Origin: Lepidostoma basale
Lineage: Eukaryota > Arthropoda > Insecta > Trichoptera > Lepidostomatidae
Assembly: GCA_022606425.2 (NCBI GenBank)
Contig: JAHDVF020000162.1
Coordinates: 558,001 to 622,000, forward strand
Length of the DNA stretch: 64,000 nt
Reading direction: 5' to 3'
In this document: positions 28,890 to 38,355 of the stretch, one piece after another
Numbering within the stretch: position 1 is the first letter of the stretch
Layout: the number at the start of each line of letters is the position of its first letter
Made by a program: the position numbers and the translations under genes
Notes under the pieces: generated by a model
What the model saw: only the letters and a program-made list of their open reading frames with translations
What the model was told of the DNA's origin: nothing
The model's database searches: none

Positions 28890-29375
28890 TACATCGATCT
28901 TAGGGAGTATGGATATTACCCGTGGCATGTCCGACTGATTTCTTGCTAGGGATGCTGGGCTACCAGTCACTCGAAAGGAGACGAGACATTTACTTGAGTC
29001 TTCACTTCTTTCGATTGATAGGCGATAATTATCTCTGATAATTATCTTCCGCAAAGGGGCCATATATTGTTTTATCTCCCACGATGCAGAACCAACCAGC
29101 CAATGGTTATGCCGGTAGGTAGAGCAATATCGTTGCTAAATCGTATCACCTCGGAATTTGACGTATTTTGTGATAGTCTGGCTCACCTGAGGGAAGCACT
29201 GTCCTTATTATAATTGTATATTCATTTTATTAATTTGTCATGTATCTTATGTTTCTCGCTCTTTTTTATTATGTTTAACTGATTATTGTGTATCTCCAAC
29301 TTGTATCCTTAGTGTATTAGAAAATAATTATGTAATGCTTAGGATATATTTAAATAAATAAATGAAAATGATTTG
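28890..29375 (+). mobile_element. jockey-like tail (YQSLERRRxIH family)
   Basis: It begins TTAGGGAGTATGGATATTAC. The plus strand has LLGMLGYQSLERRRDIYLSL, then a deletion of ~30 bp, then DNYLPQRGHILFYLPRCRTN and QPMVMPVGRAISLLNRITSE. The tail is AAATAAATGAAAATG. Confidence 0.72.
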
Positions 29376-29780
29376 GCTCGCGCTGTAATGATGTAAGGAG
29401 CGATTCAACAAAAACAATACTGTGGTTTTTCACATTGTAGGATAACCGTTAACATTTACGATATGCAATCTTCTTGTTCCAAACCCTTGCCCCAGTAACT
29501 TAGAGTCGGCTCTTCTTGTATGACGTCTCCATGATTGTCTATCTTGGGTGACGTCTGGTGGGATCCGGTCTCTTTTGAGACTCGTGAGTCCCGTTCACGT
29601 CAACCTGCGCCTACCATGTCCCCTGTATAGTTGGTTCGTTTCAAACACATTCCATGTTATATAGTCAGCTTGGCACCGCATGACGTAGCCGTATCATATC
29701 GGGCGGTTCTCACTCTAAAACCGCCGCGGACGTTGATGTTCCTGATGTGGTCGAGCAGCGTTTACTCTGCCCGTTCATTT
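29376..29780. other. unassigned intergenic DNA
   Basis: About 400 bp without a recognisable feature. Confidence 0.45.
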
Positions 29781-30500
29781 AAACTTTATTTTTGAAAAAC
29801 GAGTGCATAAACTGAAAGCGAAAATGTTTTTTTTAAATGCTACAAGAAGAGAAATCTGGAATGATGACAACATCTTTTTATTGTCAAAAGAACCAACCTT
29901 TGCCCAAGGTTCCAGATCAAGCTGAGTATTATTCACGCCAATTCTATAAGTATGTATAATTTTACAGCAGTGATTGGTACCTCCCACTCTGAATTAACAC
30001 CCGACAATGTTTTTATTTATGCTTGGACAGAGGATCAGTTTGCCTAAGGATCCAACAAAATAGCAAGTTCAGTCTTCCGTCGATTTTGATGGTATTACCA
30101 ACCTCCGACTATAGCTGATGGGTGTGGAGGACAGAACAAAAACTCTACCCTTATCGGAATGTGTACTAAGTGGTTAGACAGTAATAATCATTCCGTAAAA
30201 ATAATAGAAATAATATTTCCTGTGGTCGGTCATTCCTTCGTTCCTTCCGATAGGGTTTTTGCAGGAATAGAAAAAAAAATAAAGATGAAGGAAATAATTG
30301 TAGATCCAGAAGACAACTACAACATTTTTAAAGAGCATGGAAAGGTACACAAGCTGGGGCAATGTGTCTCGAATCTATGTTATCACTTTCAAGACGGCAT
30401 TGGCTTATTGTACGAGTATTACAAAAACATCATTGATAATTTTCAAGACACAACTGACGTTACCAAAAGGTACCTACTACTCGTATGTTTATTTTGAAAT
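29780..30500 (+). pseudogene. decayed gene resembling the insect DUF7869-type protein family
   Basis: Plus-strand pieces across two frames: HKLKAKMFFKMLQEE, YCQKNQPLPKVPDQAEYYSR, PDNVFIYAWTEDQFA, then DGCGGQNKNSTLIGMCTKWL, IIEIIFPVVGHSFVPSDRVF and AGIEKKIKMKEIIVDPEDN. Only the last ~112 codons (from 30159) form an open run. The DGCGGQNKN and GHSFxPxDRxFGxIEK motifs are what I remember from a large family in insect genomes with a nuclease-like fold; the name is from memory. Early stops make it a pseudogene, possibly of transposon origin. AAAAG|GTACCT at 30469 may be an old splice site. Confidence 0.5.
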
Positions 30501-30903
30501 AAAAAATATGTTTTCCCTTTATTTAAAAAAATCTTTTATTTTTGTATTAATCCATAATAAACCACTTTTTTCTAGTTTATAGCTGCACCCATGGCATTAC
30601 AACAAGATGGCATATCGTCACTATTTGGTAGCAAAATGTGACAAGTCCCCAGCGGTTAATATCAAAATATGACAATTCCGTACTATACTTTCGAAAAGTG
30701 ACAGATCCAAACAAGAATCGTAAATTTATTTAAAATTGAGCTAGGCAAATTATTTTTAATGTTTTGAAATGTTATATTTCAACCGTTAAAATGTAAATAG
30801 AATAAAACAAACGCTTCCATCAATTCATTTTACAAATAAACACATTTTCACAATTATCTTTAAACTATGAAATGTAGACATGTCACATTTTGATTCTATA
30901 AGT
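30501..30903. other. A/T-rich unassigned DNA
   Basis: It contains a few TGTGACA/AAAATGTGACA motifs at 30630-30710 and nothing else I can assign. Confidence 0.4.
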
Positions 30904-31296
30904 GAGGGTATTAGTTGCAAACTCCATCATTAGATGTTTTGAGTAAATCGCAAAAAACTGATACGCCAATAAAATGCGCTTTTTTACGATATTTATTTTT
31001 TTCATCTCAACCAGTTAGTATTTTAAAAGTATTCAGCCATGAAATAATCATCATGTTGATAATTAAAGTAAAATAATGAATTTCATTTTGGAGTTTGCCA
31101 GCTTCGCAACACTCAAGTGGAGGTTGCCATGTTTGCAACAAACCCTATATTTTAATAGCAAAATTCTTCAGAATGAAGCCGAATTTGAAACTGAAAATCA
31201 ATAAAAATTGTGTGCAAATGTATTATGAATAAGACCCAATTCATATCTTACTTTTGATTGTTGGTGGAGTTTGCCGGGTTTGCAAATAATACCCTC
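30904..31296. mobile_element. MITE with GAGGGTATTA terminal inverted repeats
   Basis: Ends: GAGGGTATTAGTTGCAAACT at the left and TTTGCAAATAATACCCTC at the right. The flanking 4 bp AAGT is duplicated. A full-length inverted copy is at 62146-62551. Non-coding. Internal TTTGCAA and GTTTGCC motifs repeat. Confidence 0.82.
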
Positions 31297-31309
31297 AAGT
31301 CACATATGG

Positions 31310-31480
31310 TACAGCAACCGTACCTGTACTGGCATACTACCCGACAGGTTATACGATTTGTTGCACTTGAATATTGAAATACTTTGATCTCCGAATGAGA
31401 AAGAAATTGTCTTTACAAATCTGGTTTTATTTGTAACGGTACGAAGAATATTCAACGAATAAGTTAAAGTCAGAAAATGT
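31310..31480 (-). pseudogene. finger-derived scrap shared with 63316-63480
   Basis: On the minus strand AAACCAGATTTGTAAAG, TTTCTTTCTCATTCGGAG, TTCAAGTGCAACAAATCG and CGTATAACCTGTCGGG match 63370-63480 closely. This is a decayed finger plus flank from a duplication, not a gene. Confidence 0.68.
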
Positions 31481-31485
31481 CAGTT

Positions 31486-31656
31486 GACGACCTTCGTGGT
31501 AAGTGCCAAGCGCTCTGACTGACATACCGATGGTCCCAGGTTCGATTCCCGGCGATGGCACTCTAATTGTCACACAGTCTATGGTCTGGTGTAGAATTCA
31601 CGTGACTATAAAATACCAATAGATTTGCTACCTATCACATGTCATGAGATTCAATA
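31486..31656 (+). mobile_element. tRNA-derived SINE
   Basis: B-box GGTTCGATTCCCGGCGATGG at 31539-31558. Body TCTGGTGTAGAATTCACGTG and tail CTACCTATCACATGTCATGA. With its left flank it matches the inverted copy at 63143-63315, so SINE and finger scrap were duplicated together. Confidence 0.8.
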
Positions 31657-31734
31657 AAATTATTTATATTGTTTCTTTGCAGATCGACCATTCACACAGC
31701 TATACACCAGAATGAGTGAGAATATTGTTCACTT

Positions 31735-31915
31735 AATTCTATTTATTCAAATATTGAATGTCGGCCATGTGAGGAGTCAGAGAAATCGACGCGCGTGCAT
31801 GACACGATGTATCAATGTTGAGGAATCGAGAGAAATATGTCAGGAAATACAAGTGTGACAGTCCATTATTTCTGCCTACCCCTTCGGGGAGACGGCGTGA
31901 TGGCTAGTTAGTTTT
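31735..31915 (+). mobile_element. RTE-like 3' fragment (GTTA-tail family)
   Basis: The plus strand has QILNVGHVRSQRNRRACMTR, CINVEESREICQEIQV and SIISAYPFGETA in one frame with one stop, then ATGGCTAGTTAGTTTT. Confidence 0.75.
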
Positions 31916-31964
31916 AATTATATTTTTAAAAGGTTAAACATTTATGTGATTTTATATTTAAATG

Positions 31965-32221
31965 AGTATACAAGGTCTCATATTTGGGTCATGTGCTAAG
32001 GGGAGAAAAATACTACCTCCTTCGACTGATATTAATGGGTAAAGTGGAGGGACGTCGGGGAGTTGGTAGAATGCACTGTCCTGGCTGCGGAACATCAAAG
32101 AGTGGACAGGAATAACAAGAGTTCAGAACCTGTTACAATCGGCGCAGGATAGAGATGCCTTTGCTGCAGTGATCTCCAACGTTAGGGGGACCTGACATGG
32201 CACCGAAAGAAGAAGAAGATA
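31965..32221 (+). mobile_element. GAA-tail non-LTR retrotransposon end
   Basis: SYLGHVLRGEKYYLLRL, GKVEGRRGVGR-like and QDRDAFAAVISNV segments in shifting frames, ending GAAAGAAGAAGAAG. Confidence 0.7.
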
Positions 32222-32239
32222 CAAATGAAGTTTCAAATT

Positions 32240-32468
32240 ACATTTTATTTTAAATTTGTTCTTGCATGTTTAACATTCAAACAGTTTCACACTGACCGAG
32301 AAACCAAATGTCTTATTAAATCATAGTTTGTATTAAAAGGCTCGCAGAGATCGAAATAAGTAGGTAAATGTCTTATTAAATTTGATTTCGTAATGAACGG
32401 TTTAAAGCACGTTGAACATTCAAATAGTTTTACGATTGAATAAGCAAGCAAATGATTTTTTTTTAACT
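32240..32468 (-). pseudogene. decayed fingers downstream of ZF4
   Basis: On the minus strand, AACTATTTGAATGTTCAACG, TGCTTTAAACCGTTCATTAC and AATTTAATAAGACATTTACC continue the ZF4 array past its stop for about two and a half fingers, with stops and shifts. Confidence 0.75.
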
Positions 32469-33947
32469 TTATTTTTTCTTTAAACGGTTTGTTACACGTT
32501 GAACATCCGAATGAATAACTATATGTTTTTTTAAATCAGATTTTGTTTTAAACGGTTTGTGGCATTCTGAACATTCAAATAGTTTTAAATCTGAATGAGA
32601 AAGCATGTGTCTTTTTAAATATTGTTTTGCTTTAAACGGTTTAAAGCACGTTGAACATTTAAATAGTTTTACATCTGCATGAATACACATATGTCTTTTT
32701 AAATCTGATTTGGTTTTAAACGGTTTATAGCAAATTGAACATTTAAACAGTTTGATATCTGAATGAGTACGCAAATGTCTTTTTAAAATTGAATTCGTTC
32801 TAAACGTTTTGTAGCACGTTGGACATTCAAATAATTTAACAACTGAATGAGTCAACAAATGATTTTTTAATGCTCTGTTTGTTTCGAACGATTTGTGGCA
32901 CGCCGAACATTCAAAGAAATTAACATTTGAATGAGTAGGCAAATGTCTTATTAAATCTGATTTCCTTTTAAACGGTTTATAGCACGTTGAACATTCAAGT
33001 ACTTTTACATGAATACGCAAATGATTTCTTAAAGTTTTTTTTGTTTTTAACGGTTTGTTGCACGTTGAACATTCAAACAGTTTTACATCTGAATGACAAA
33101 GTAAATGATTTGTTAAATTAGATTTTGTTCTAAACGGTTTGTGGCATTCTAAACATTCAAATAGTTTTACATCTAAATGAGTAAGCATGTGATTACTTAA
33201 ACATTGTTTTGTTTTAAACGGTTTACAGCACGTTGAACATTCAAATAGTTTTACATCTGAATGAACAGTCAAATGTCTTATTAAATCTGATTTCGTTTTA
33301 AACGGTTTAGAGCACGTTGAACATTCAAATGGTTTTACATCTGAATGAGTAAGTAAATGCAGGTTTAAATATTGTTTTACTCTAAACTGTTTGTTGCACG
33401 TTGGACATTTAAATAGTTTTACATCTGAATGACTAACCAAATGACTTTTTAAACGTCTGATTTTAAGCGATTTGTTGCTCGTTGAATATTTATATCGTTT
33501 GACATTTGAATGAACAGGCAAATTACTTTTTAATTCTGATTTCGTTTTTAATGGTTTGTTTCTGGACACTTCTATTTCTACAGGATCCTGCTTCACAATA
33601 CTGCATGATATATTTATATCTACGGAGAACTTATCGTCGTGTATTATATCACTTTCACTACCGGGTTGCTCAATCTTGACAATCGTAGGGTCTTTCGAAT
33701 CATTTTCTATATGTTCGTTATATATTTCAATATCTTTAAAATCGATTTCATTACTGAGAGACTCAACCTTGACAATTGTGATGTTCGTCGAACTCGTTTC
33801 TAGATTTAATCGCTCCGAGATGTTATCGTCGTCTCCGCTGACATCCCAGGTAGCCGGTTCCGGCTCAGACTTAACACGAGGCAATAACACGCCCTCCGAT
33901 TGTTCCGGACTCTCTCGCTCGGTGCTCCCAGATATGTAGTCCTCCAT
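32469..33947 (-). CDS. ZF4: C2H2 zinc-finger protein, 11 fingers, SUMO-motif N-terminus
   Basis: 492 residues from the ATG at 33947 (AGAAGGATGG context). N-terminal acidic domain ~1-135 with VKSEPE, VKVESL, VKIEQP and VKQDPVE; the typical PPD after the third site is QPG here. The first finger has lost both cysteines (YKYSTSNKSLKIRRLKSHLV). Eleven intact fingers follow; the sixth and seventh are joined by a shortened linker (RIHVKVLEC). Helix variants include KTKSDL, KTKQCL, ETNRAL and KAKQYL. Closest paralogue by 5' flank is ZF6. Transcribed opposite to ZF1-ZF3. Likely nuclear DNA-binding; no known target. Confidence 0.9.
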   Translation of the reverse strand: MEDYISGSTERESPEQSEGVLLPRVKSEPEPATWDVSGDDDNISERLNLETSSTNITIVKVESLSNEIDFKDIEIYNEHIENDSKDPTIVKIEQPGSESDIIHDDKFSVDINISCSIVKQDPVEIEVSRNKPLKTKSELKSNLPVHSNVKRYKYSTSNKSLKIRRLKSHLVSHSDVKLFKCPTCNKQFRVKQYLNLHLLTHSDVKPFECSTCSKPFKTKSDLIRHLTVHSDVKLFECSTCCKPFKTKQCLSNHMLTHLDVKLFECLECHKPFRTKSNLTNHLLCHSDVKLFECSTCNKPLKTKKTLRNHLRIHVKVLECSTCYKPFKRKSDLIRHLPTHSNVNFFECSACHKSFETNRALKNHLLTHSVVKLFECPTCYKTFRTNSILKRHLRTHSDIKLFKCSICYKPFKTKSDLKRHMCIHADVKLFKCSTCFKPFKAKQYLKRHMLSHSDLKLFECSECHKPFKTKSDLKKHIVIHSDVQRVTNRLKKK

Positions 33948-34075
33948 CCTTCTATAAACAGTTACAGTTCTGAAGGTCGCTGGACACGCAAACTTGTTTC
34001 ACGAAATGAAAAGTCAAATACCGATGTCGACTTGTCGCACTCTTCTATTTATGTCAAATAATGACTTATTAGATC
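33948..34075 (-). promoter_or_regulatory. conserved upstream block of ZF4
   Basis: The minus strand reads GTCATTATTTGACATAAATA, GAAGAGTGCGACAAGTCG, ACTTTTCATTTCGTG and GTGTCCAGCGACC. It is nearly the same as upstream of ZF6 and so supports a recent common origin. GTCCAG is a candidate 3' splice site. Confidence 0.5.
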
Positions 34076-34203
34076 TACGAGTACAAACGTATGTTGGCGG
34101 TGGTGCAAATGTGAACTAAACACCTAATGTCAATGTGACATTTGAGTTTTTGTTTACATCGTCGCCGTGATTTTTAGTTTTCTTTATTAATTTGAGACTA
34201 ACA

Positions 34204-34620
34204 ATGCCTAAAGTTATAAAAATCAGTATAAGAGAGACTATTCTCAAAGTTAAAGCCTTTTTGTGATGAAGAACAGAGATTAATTGCGTCATTAATTCCA
34301 TTCGAAAAAGTCAACGCGCGTGTTGGTAAAATGACAGATAAGTGTTGTGCAAAGAGATTAAATAACCGATTTATGATTAGTGTAATAATAAAATAATTTT
34401 TTTATTGTATATTTTATTGATTTTATAGGTGTATACGAACGTTCGGCCCAGAGAATAGTTACCGAGAGAAATACAGCCGCGAGTACTCCATCAAAAATTA
34501 GCACACCTGGAAAGGAGAGAAAAAGATAAAATGTTTGGCTAGATGAAGACGACGAATATCTTTTTTTCAATTGATAGTGACTCCGAATCATCAAACTCTT
34601 CAGATGAAGAATGTGATGTT
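34204..34620 (+). pseudogene. Tc1-like transposase N-terminal relic (tentative)
   Basis: The plus strand has KVIKISIRETILKVKAF, CDEEQRLIASLIPFEKVNAR and VGKMTD in a shifted frame. After an A/T-rich, intron-like stretch ending TTGATTTTATAG come VYERSAQRIVTERNTAASTP and SKISTPGKERKR, then WLDEDDEYLFF. This resembles the helix-turn-helix start (…STPGKKRxR…LDxDD) of Tc1/IS630-like transposases in insects. The catalytic part is absent. Confidence 0.4.
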
Positions 34621-34734
34621 GCTAATGAAGAAATCGGAGTTCATTTGATGGATCACATCTATTCAAAATAATGTTTTCTGTTATTTCATTGTTTTTAGGT
34701 GTTTTGCATTAAATTCTGTTGTGTAAAATATTTG

Positions 34735-35110
34735 TGATCTCTTAGACAAATGTGTAGATACTCTGTGTATGATAGAGTGTCGAATGAAAATATAAGAAGT
34801 GAATTGGGTGCGAATGATGGTGTTATTAACAAAATAATGAAAGGATCATTAAGATGGTTTGGGCACATGGAATGAATGAATGAAGAAAGAATGGTAAAAT
34901 ATTATATGTTAACGATGTAAATGGTACTAGAAATAGAGGAAAACCGACGAAAATGTGGCACGATTAAATAAATCAAATATTGAATGTCGGCCACGTGAGC
35001 AGTCAGAGAAATCGACACGCGTGCATGACACGATGTATGAATGTTGAGGAAGCGAGAAAAATATGTCAGGAATGAAAGGTGTGGCAGTCCATTATTTCTG
35101 CCTATATTGT
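34735..35110 (+). mobile_element. RTE-like 3' fragment (GTTA-tail family)
   Basis: The plus strand has RSLRQMCRYSVYDRVSNENI, GANDGVINKIMKGSLRWFGH and MNEERMVKY, then RNRGKPTKMWHD-like, QILNVGHVSSQRNRHACMTR and CMNVEEARKICQE. The end is cut before the GTTA tail. Confidence 0.75.
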
Positions 35111-35261
35111 ATATTTTGACTGCCACTATGAAAATGTTCTATTAAAATAAATTATTACATTATCTCAATAAAATTATTCCGTATGACCATTCTGAATTAC
35201 ATTAACATTCGGGAAACATTCCATTCTGGCAACCCTAAATTGTATTATCGCGACCTCGTTT

Positions 35262-35705
35262 TGCTCTCTTCGTCTTCTTCTTCGTCAGCCTTCATCGGTT
35301 CACTGCTGGACATAGGCCTCTTCCCTTCCTTTCCACTCGTCTCTATTTTCTGCCAGCTGCAGCCACATTCCCCCCCACGGCAGCAATGTCGTCGGCCCAC
35401 CTTTTTTGCGGCCTGCCGACGCTTCTTCTATTTTCCCATGGTCTCCGCCTTATTATTTCCTGGGTCCATCTATCCTCACTCTGTCTCGCCACATGACCCA
35501 CCCATTGCCACTTCAGTCTCGCTAGTAGTTCCATGATGTCCGTTATTTTTGTTCGGCGTCTAATCTCCTCATTTCTGATTTTATCTCTGAGACTAACGCC
35601 GAGCATATGTCTTTCCATGGAACGCTGCGTGACTCTTAATCTCTCTACACTACTCTTGGTGAGGGTCATAGTCTCCATCGTCAAGTCATCACAGGCAGTA
35701 TGCAT
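35262..35705 (-). mobile_element. non-LTR tail (GAA-tailed), well preserved
   Basis: The minus strand has a 120-codon open run: TKSSVERLRVTQRSMERHML, GVSLRDKIRNEEIRRRTKIT, LARLKWQWVGHVARQSEDRW and RPWENRRSVGRPQKRWADDI, with the (CTT)n tail at 35268-35283. The only copy of this family in the window. Confidence 0.78.
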
Positions 35706-35879
35706 GAATCATAGACTTTTATCTTTAGACATATTGGAGTTTCTTTGTTTTCAAAGACGTGTTTTAGTTTGCCGAAAGCTGCCCAGCTCATGAGGAGTAT
35801 GAGGTTCGTATATTGACTGAAATATTTGAAAGTAACTTGCAAGAGGTGCTACACAGATATCTATCGTAAAAATTCAATA

Positions 35880-36430
35880 ATAATTTGTTTTAGGACTAGA
35901 CTACTGCAATGGAGTCTACGCCAACAGCCCCAAACAGCAAACTAATTCCATTTCCATTCAATGCAATAACAAGACTGGTAAGAGGTGTACGGAAGAGTTG
36001 TCATACAACTCAGCATCTTGAGGGGCTCCACTGGCTGAAATGTCCAGAAAGGATACAATACAAGCTCTGATGGAGTGTTAAATGCGTTGCATGGAATGGC
36101 GTCAGCTTATACTCGTATATCTGAACTCTGCATCAACGAGAACCTTTATGCCAGACAGTCTACTGCGCGATCTGCTAAGTCTTCTGCGATCAGTAGATTG
36201 ACTGTGCCAAAATGCTGTTCTCAACACAAACTTCACGCGAACGAGCTTTTACGATAGCCGGCCCATCAACCTGGAACAATATTCCAGCAGACCTCGAGTG
36301 CATTGAGAATCAATCAGAGTTTAGTTAAAAATTCATTACGCACCTTTTCAAATATCCTTTCCTGATGTAAATGTTGGTGTACCTACCGTGTCAGGTGCAG
36401 CCCTCATACTAAATATGTTGATTTTTAACT
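35880..36430 (+). mobile_element. jockey-like tail
   Basis: The plus strand has LDYCNGVYANSPK, a frameshifted AITRLVRGVRKSCHTTQHLE, LHWLKCPERIQYKL, MLNALHGMASAYTRISELCI, NENLYARQSTARSAKSSAIS and TIAGPSTWNNIPADLECIEN. This is the typical post-palm order of jockey/CR1-like elements. Confidence 0.72.
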
Positions 36431-36459
36431 AGTTCATAAAACGGTACATTGTCTACAGC

Positions 36460-36910
36460 GCTCTGAGATGAGTAATTCATAAAAATGGCGTTCTAGATGT
36501 GACTCACTCTTGCATGACTTCAGATTAATCTGGGGATATTTCGAGAACTCGGCCGTGCTGGAGGATGTTGGTCTTTTTGTCCCCGATAGATATCTCCGAC
36601 AGCAAAGCACGGATTTTTTTACCTACCGGCCGCCAGAACCAGTCAGCCTCTGGTGACACCGGTGGGAAGAGCAATCAGTCTGCTGAACGCGGTCTCCTCA
36701 GAGTCTTACATATTGGTAAAAGTAAGTTCAGGGGACAAATACTCTCGACTTTAGAAAGCATCTTGTCTTCCTAATATCGAATCACCTCTAATGCGTTCCT
36801 GGTATTATGTTGTATGTGTATAACATTTGACCTGTACTCAATAGATGCCTTAAACATTTATGCTGTTTGTAATGTCTTGAGTAAATAAACTGATTTGATT
36901 TGATTGATTC
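36460..36910 (+). mobile_element. jockey-like tail with TTGAT 3' end
   Basis: The plus strand has VGLFVPDRYLRQQS, a frameshifted RQNQSASGDTGGKSNQSAE and HIGKSKFRGQILSTLESIL, ending TGATTTGATTTGATTG at 36890-36905. Confidence 0.72.
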
Positions 36911-36916
36911 CATAAA

Positions 36917-36965
36917 AAACTTTATAAAACTTCTAGCAGACAGAAGTTTTCATTTATATTAATTA
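36917..36965. mobile_element. half copy of the hairpin MITE
   Basis: TTTATAAAACTTCTAGCAGA and GAAGTTTTCATTTATATTAA match the right arm of the hairpin at 59828-60024. Confidence 0.45.
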
Positions 36966-37109
36966 TTTAATATGGAGCTTTACATCATTGTTCAAGATAC
37001 AATAAAGAATAAGATGTACATATCATTAGATACAAGATTAGAATAGTAAATTGGTGAATAATTGATTGGTGGCCTGCTCTAATAGACTACTCGGCTCTGA
37101 TCTCCTTCA

Positions 37110-37690
37110 CTATGTTTTATATTTAGGCTAAGGTCTTCTTCTCCGTATAGACCTTTGGTCTGTTCCTGAAATCAGGCTGGCCTCTCTTGGGAGGTTGACT
37201 CCCAACTATCTCTTCGGCGGTCTTCCGGGGGGACGGCAGCCGGCAGGAATCTGATGTGCCACAGCGTGTGGGATTCTCTGCACGTGCGCATTCCAGTATC
37301 TTCTGCGTTGTCTGCCCCATCTCACGACATCCTTCACCTTGCAGATCTCACGGATGGCCGTGTTCCTCACCATATCTCGAATAGTCCTTCCTGCTATCAT
37401 CCTCAGCAACCTCATCTCTGCCACCCGTACTTTAGCCTTCGTTCTTGTGGTATCCGCTCTGGTCTCAATGCTATATGTCAGTATAGGCCTTAACCAGGTT
37501 TTATATATTCTGACCTTACTGTCAGTTCTCATATGCTTGTTTTTCCATATTATATCCTTGAGACAATCTAATACCGCCGAAGCCTTGTTGACTTGTCCAA
37601 TTGTTTTACTGACAAGATCATTTTGACTGAGCAGATCCTCTCCCAGATATCTAAACTTTGCAACCTGTTCCAGCATTATGTCATTTAAGG
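37110..37690 (-). mobile_element. RTE-like retrotransposon tail, 156-codon open run
   Basis: The minus strand has LEQVAKFRYLGEDLLSQNDL, TIGQVNKASAVLDCLKDIIW, YKTWLRPILTYSIETRADTT, AEMRLLRMIAGRTIRDMVRN and AIREICKVKDVVRWGRQRRR, ending with the CRPPGRPPKR block. It is the longest copy of the family at 6900-7428 and lacks its catalytic core. Confidence 0.8.
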
Positions 37691-37857
37691 ATAAACTGCA
37701 TCCTAAGGGTTATTTTGAGAATGTCATTTTTGGTTTCGCAACTGAGATCATCATATTGAAGTTGGCGGCCGATGTCTGAAATCTATTTAAAAGTCTTTGC
37801 AATTCGTCTTCCGACTCTGCTATCAGTGTAGCATAGACTAAGGTGAATTATATAATT

Positions 37858-38275
37858 CTTCTTCTCTCTTCTTCTTCTTGTCCTGTCACACCTCTGTGGT
37901 GCATACCGCCTCAAGGAACCTTTTCCACCCGACTATCGCATGCCTGATGCCTAACATCATCCTGCAGGGCTCTTCTCCAGGCAGTTCTAGGGCTGCCTCG
38001 CTTCCTCTCTCCACCCTCAGGGGACCAGACTAGTGTGTCCTGAGCGATGCAGGCTGGGACCCGTCTTAAGGTATGACCAATTCATCGCCATTTGCGGCTA
38101 GCAACTTGTTCTCTGATTGGTCTTTCGACTGCCATGACCCAGTGAACAGCATCTGACACTGTTTGCGTCCAAAAGACCTTGAATATTGAGTGAAGGCAGC
38201 TATCTATAATATAAACACCTGGAGTTTTGCAATAACGTCCGCGGTAGATTTTTAAGTCTCACATCCGTACAGCAG
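37858..38275 (-). mobile_element. non-LTR tail (CTT/GAA family) ending in a palindrome
   Basis: The minus strand has a decayed LRNPVCIAQDTLVW, a basic RKRGSPRTAWRR-like block, a VGWKRFLEAVC-like end and a (GAAGA)n tail at the left. The 5' end at about 38275 reads LLYGCE on the minus strand and runs into a perfect inverted duplication. Confidence 0.68.
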
Positions 38276-38299
38276 TACGGATGTGAGACTTAAAAATCA
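38246..38299. repeat. perfect 24-bp inverted repeat with 4-base loop
   Basis: GATTTTTAAGTCTCACATCC (from 38247) is mirrored exactly by GGATGTGAGACTTAAAAATC (to 38298) around the loop AGCA. It sits at the 5' end of the retrotransposon insert. A GA-rich run (AGAGAGAGAGAGAGAG) follows at 38301-38330. Confidence 0.92.
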
Positions 38300-38355
38300 T
38301 CCCCAGAGAGAGAGAGAGAGAGGGAGAGAGAGACGCCATGGGCATAGAGATATTT

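Noticed and set aside
38300..38332. (AG)n tract as a possible regulatory GAGA element
   Set aside because: It lies between a retrotransposon palindrome and a dead piggyBac element with no gene nearby, so a simple repeat is the more economical reading.
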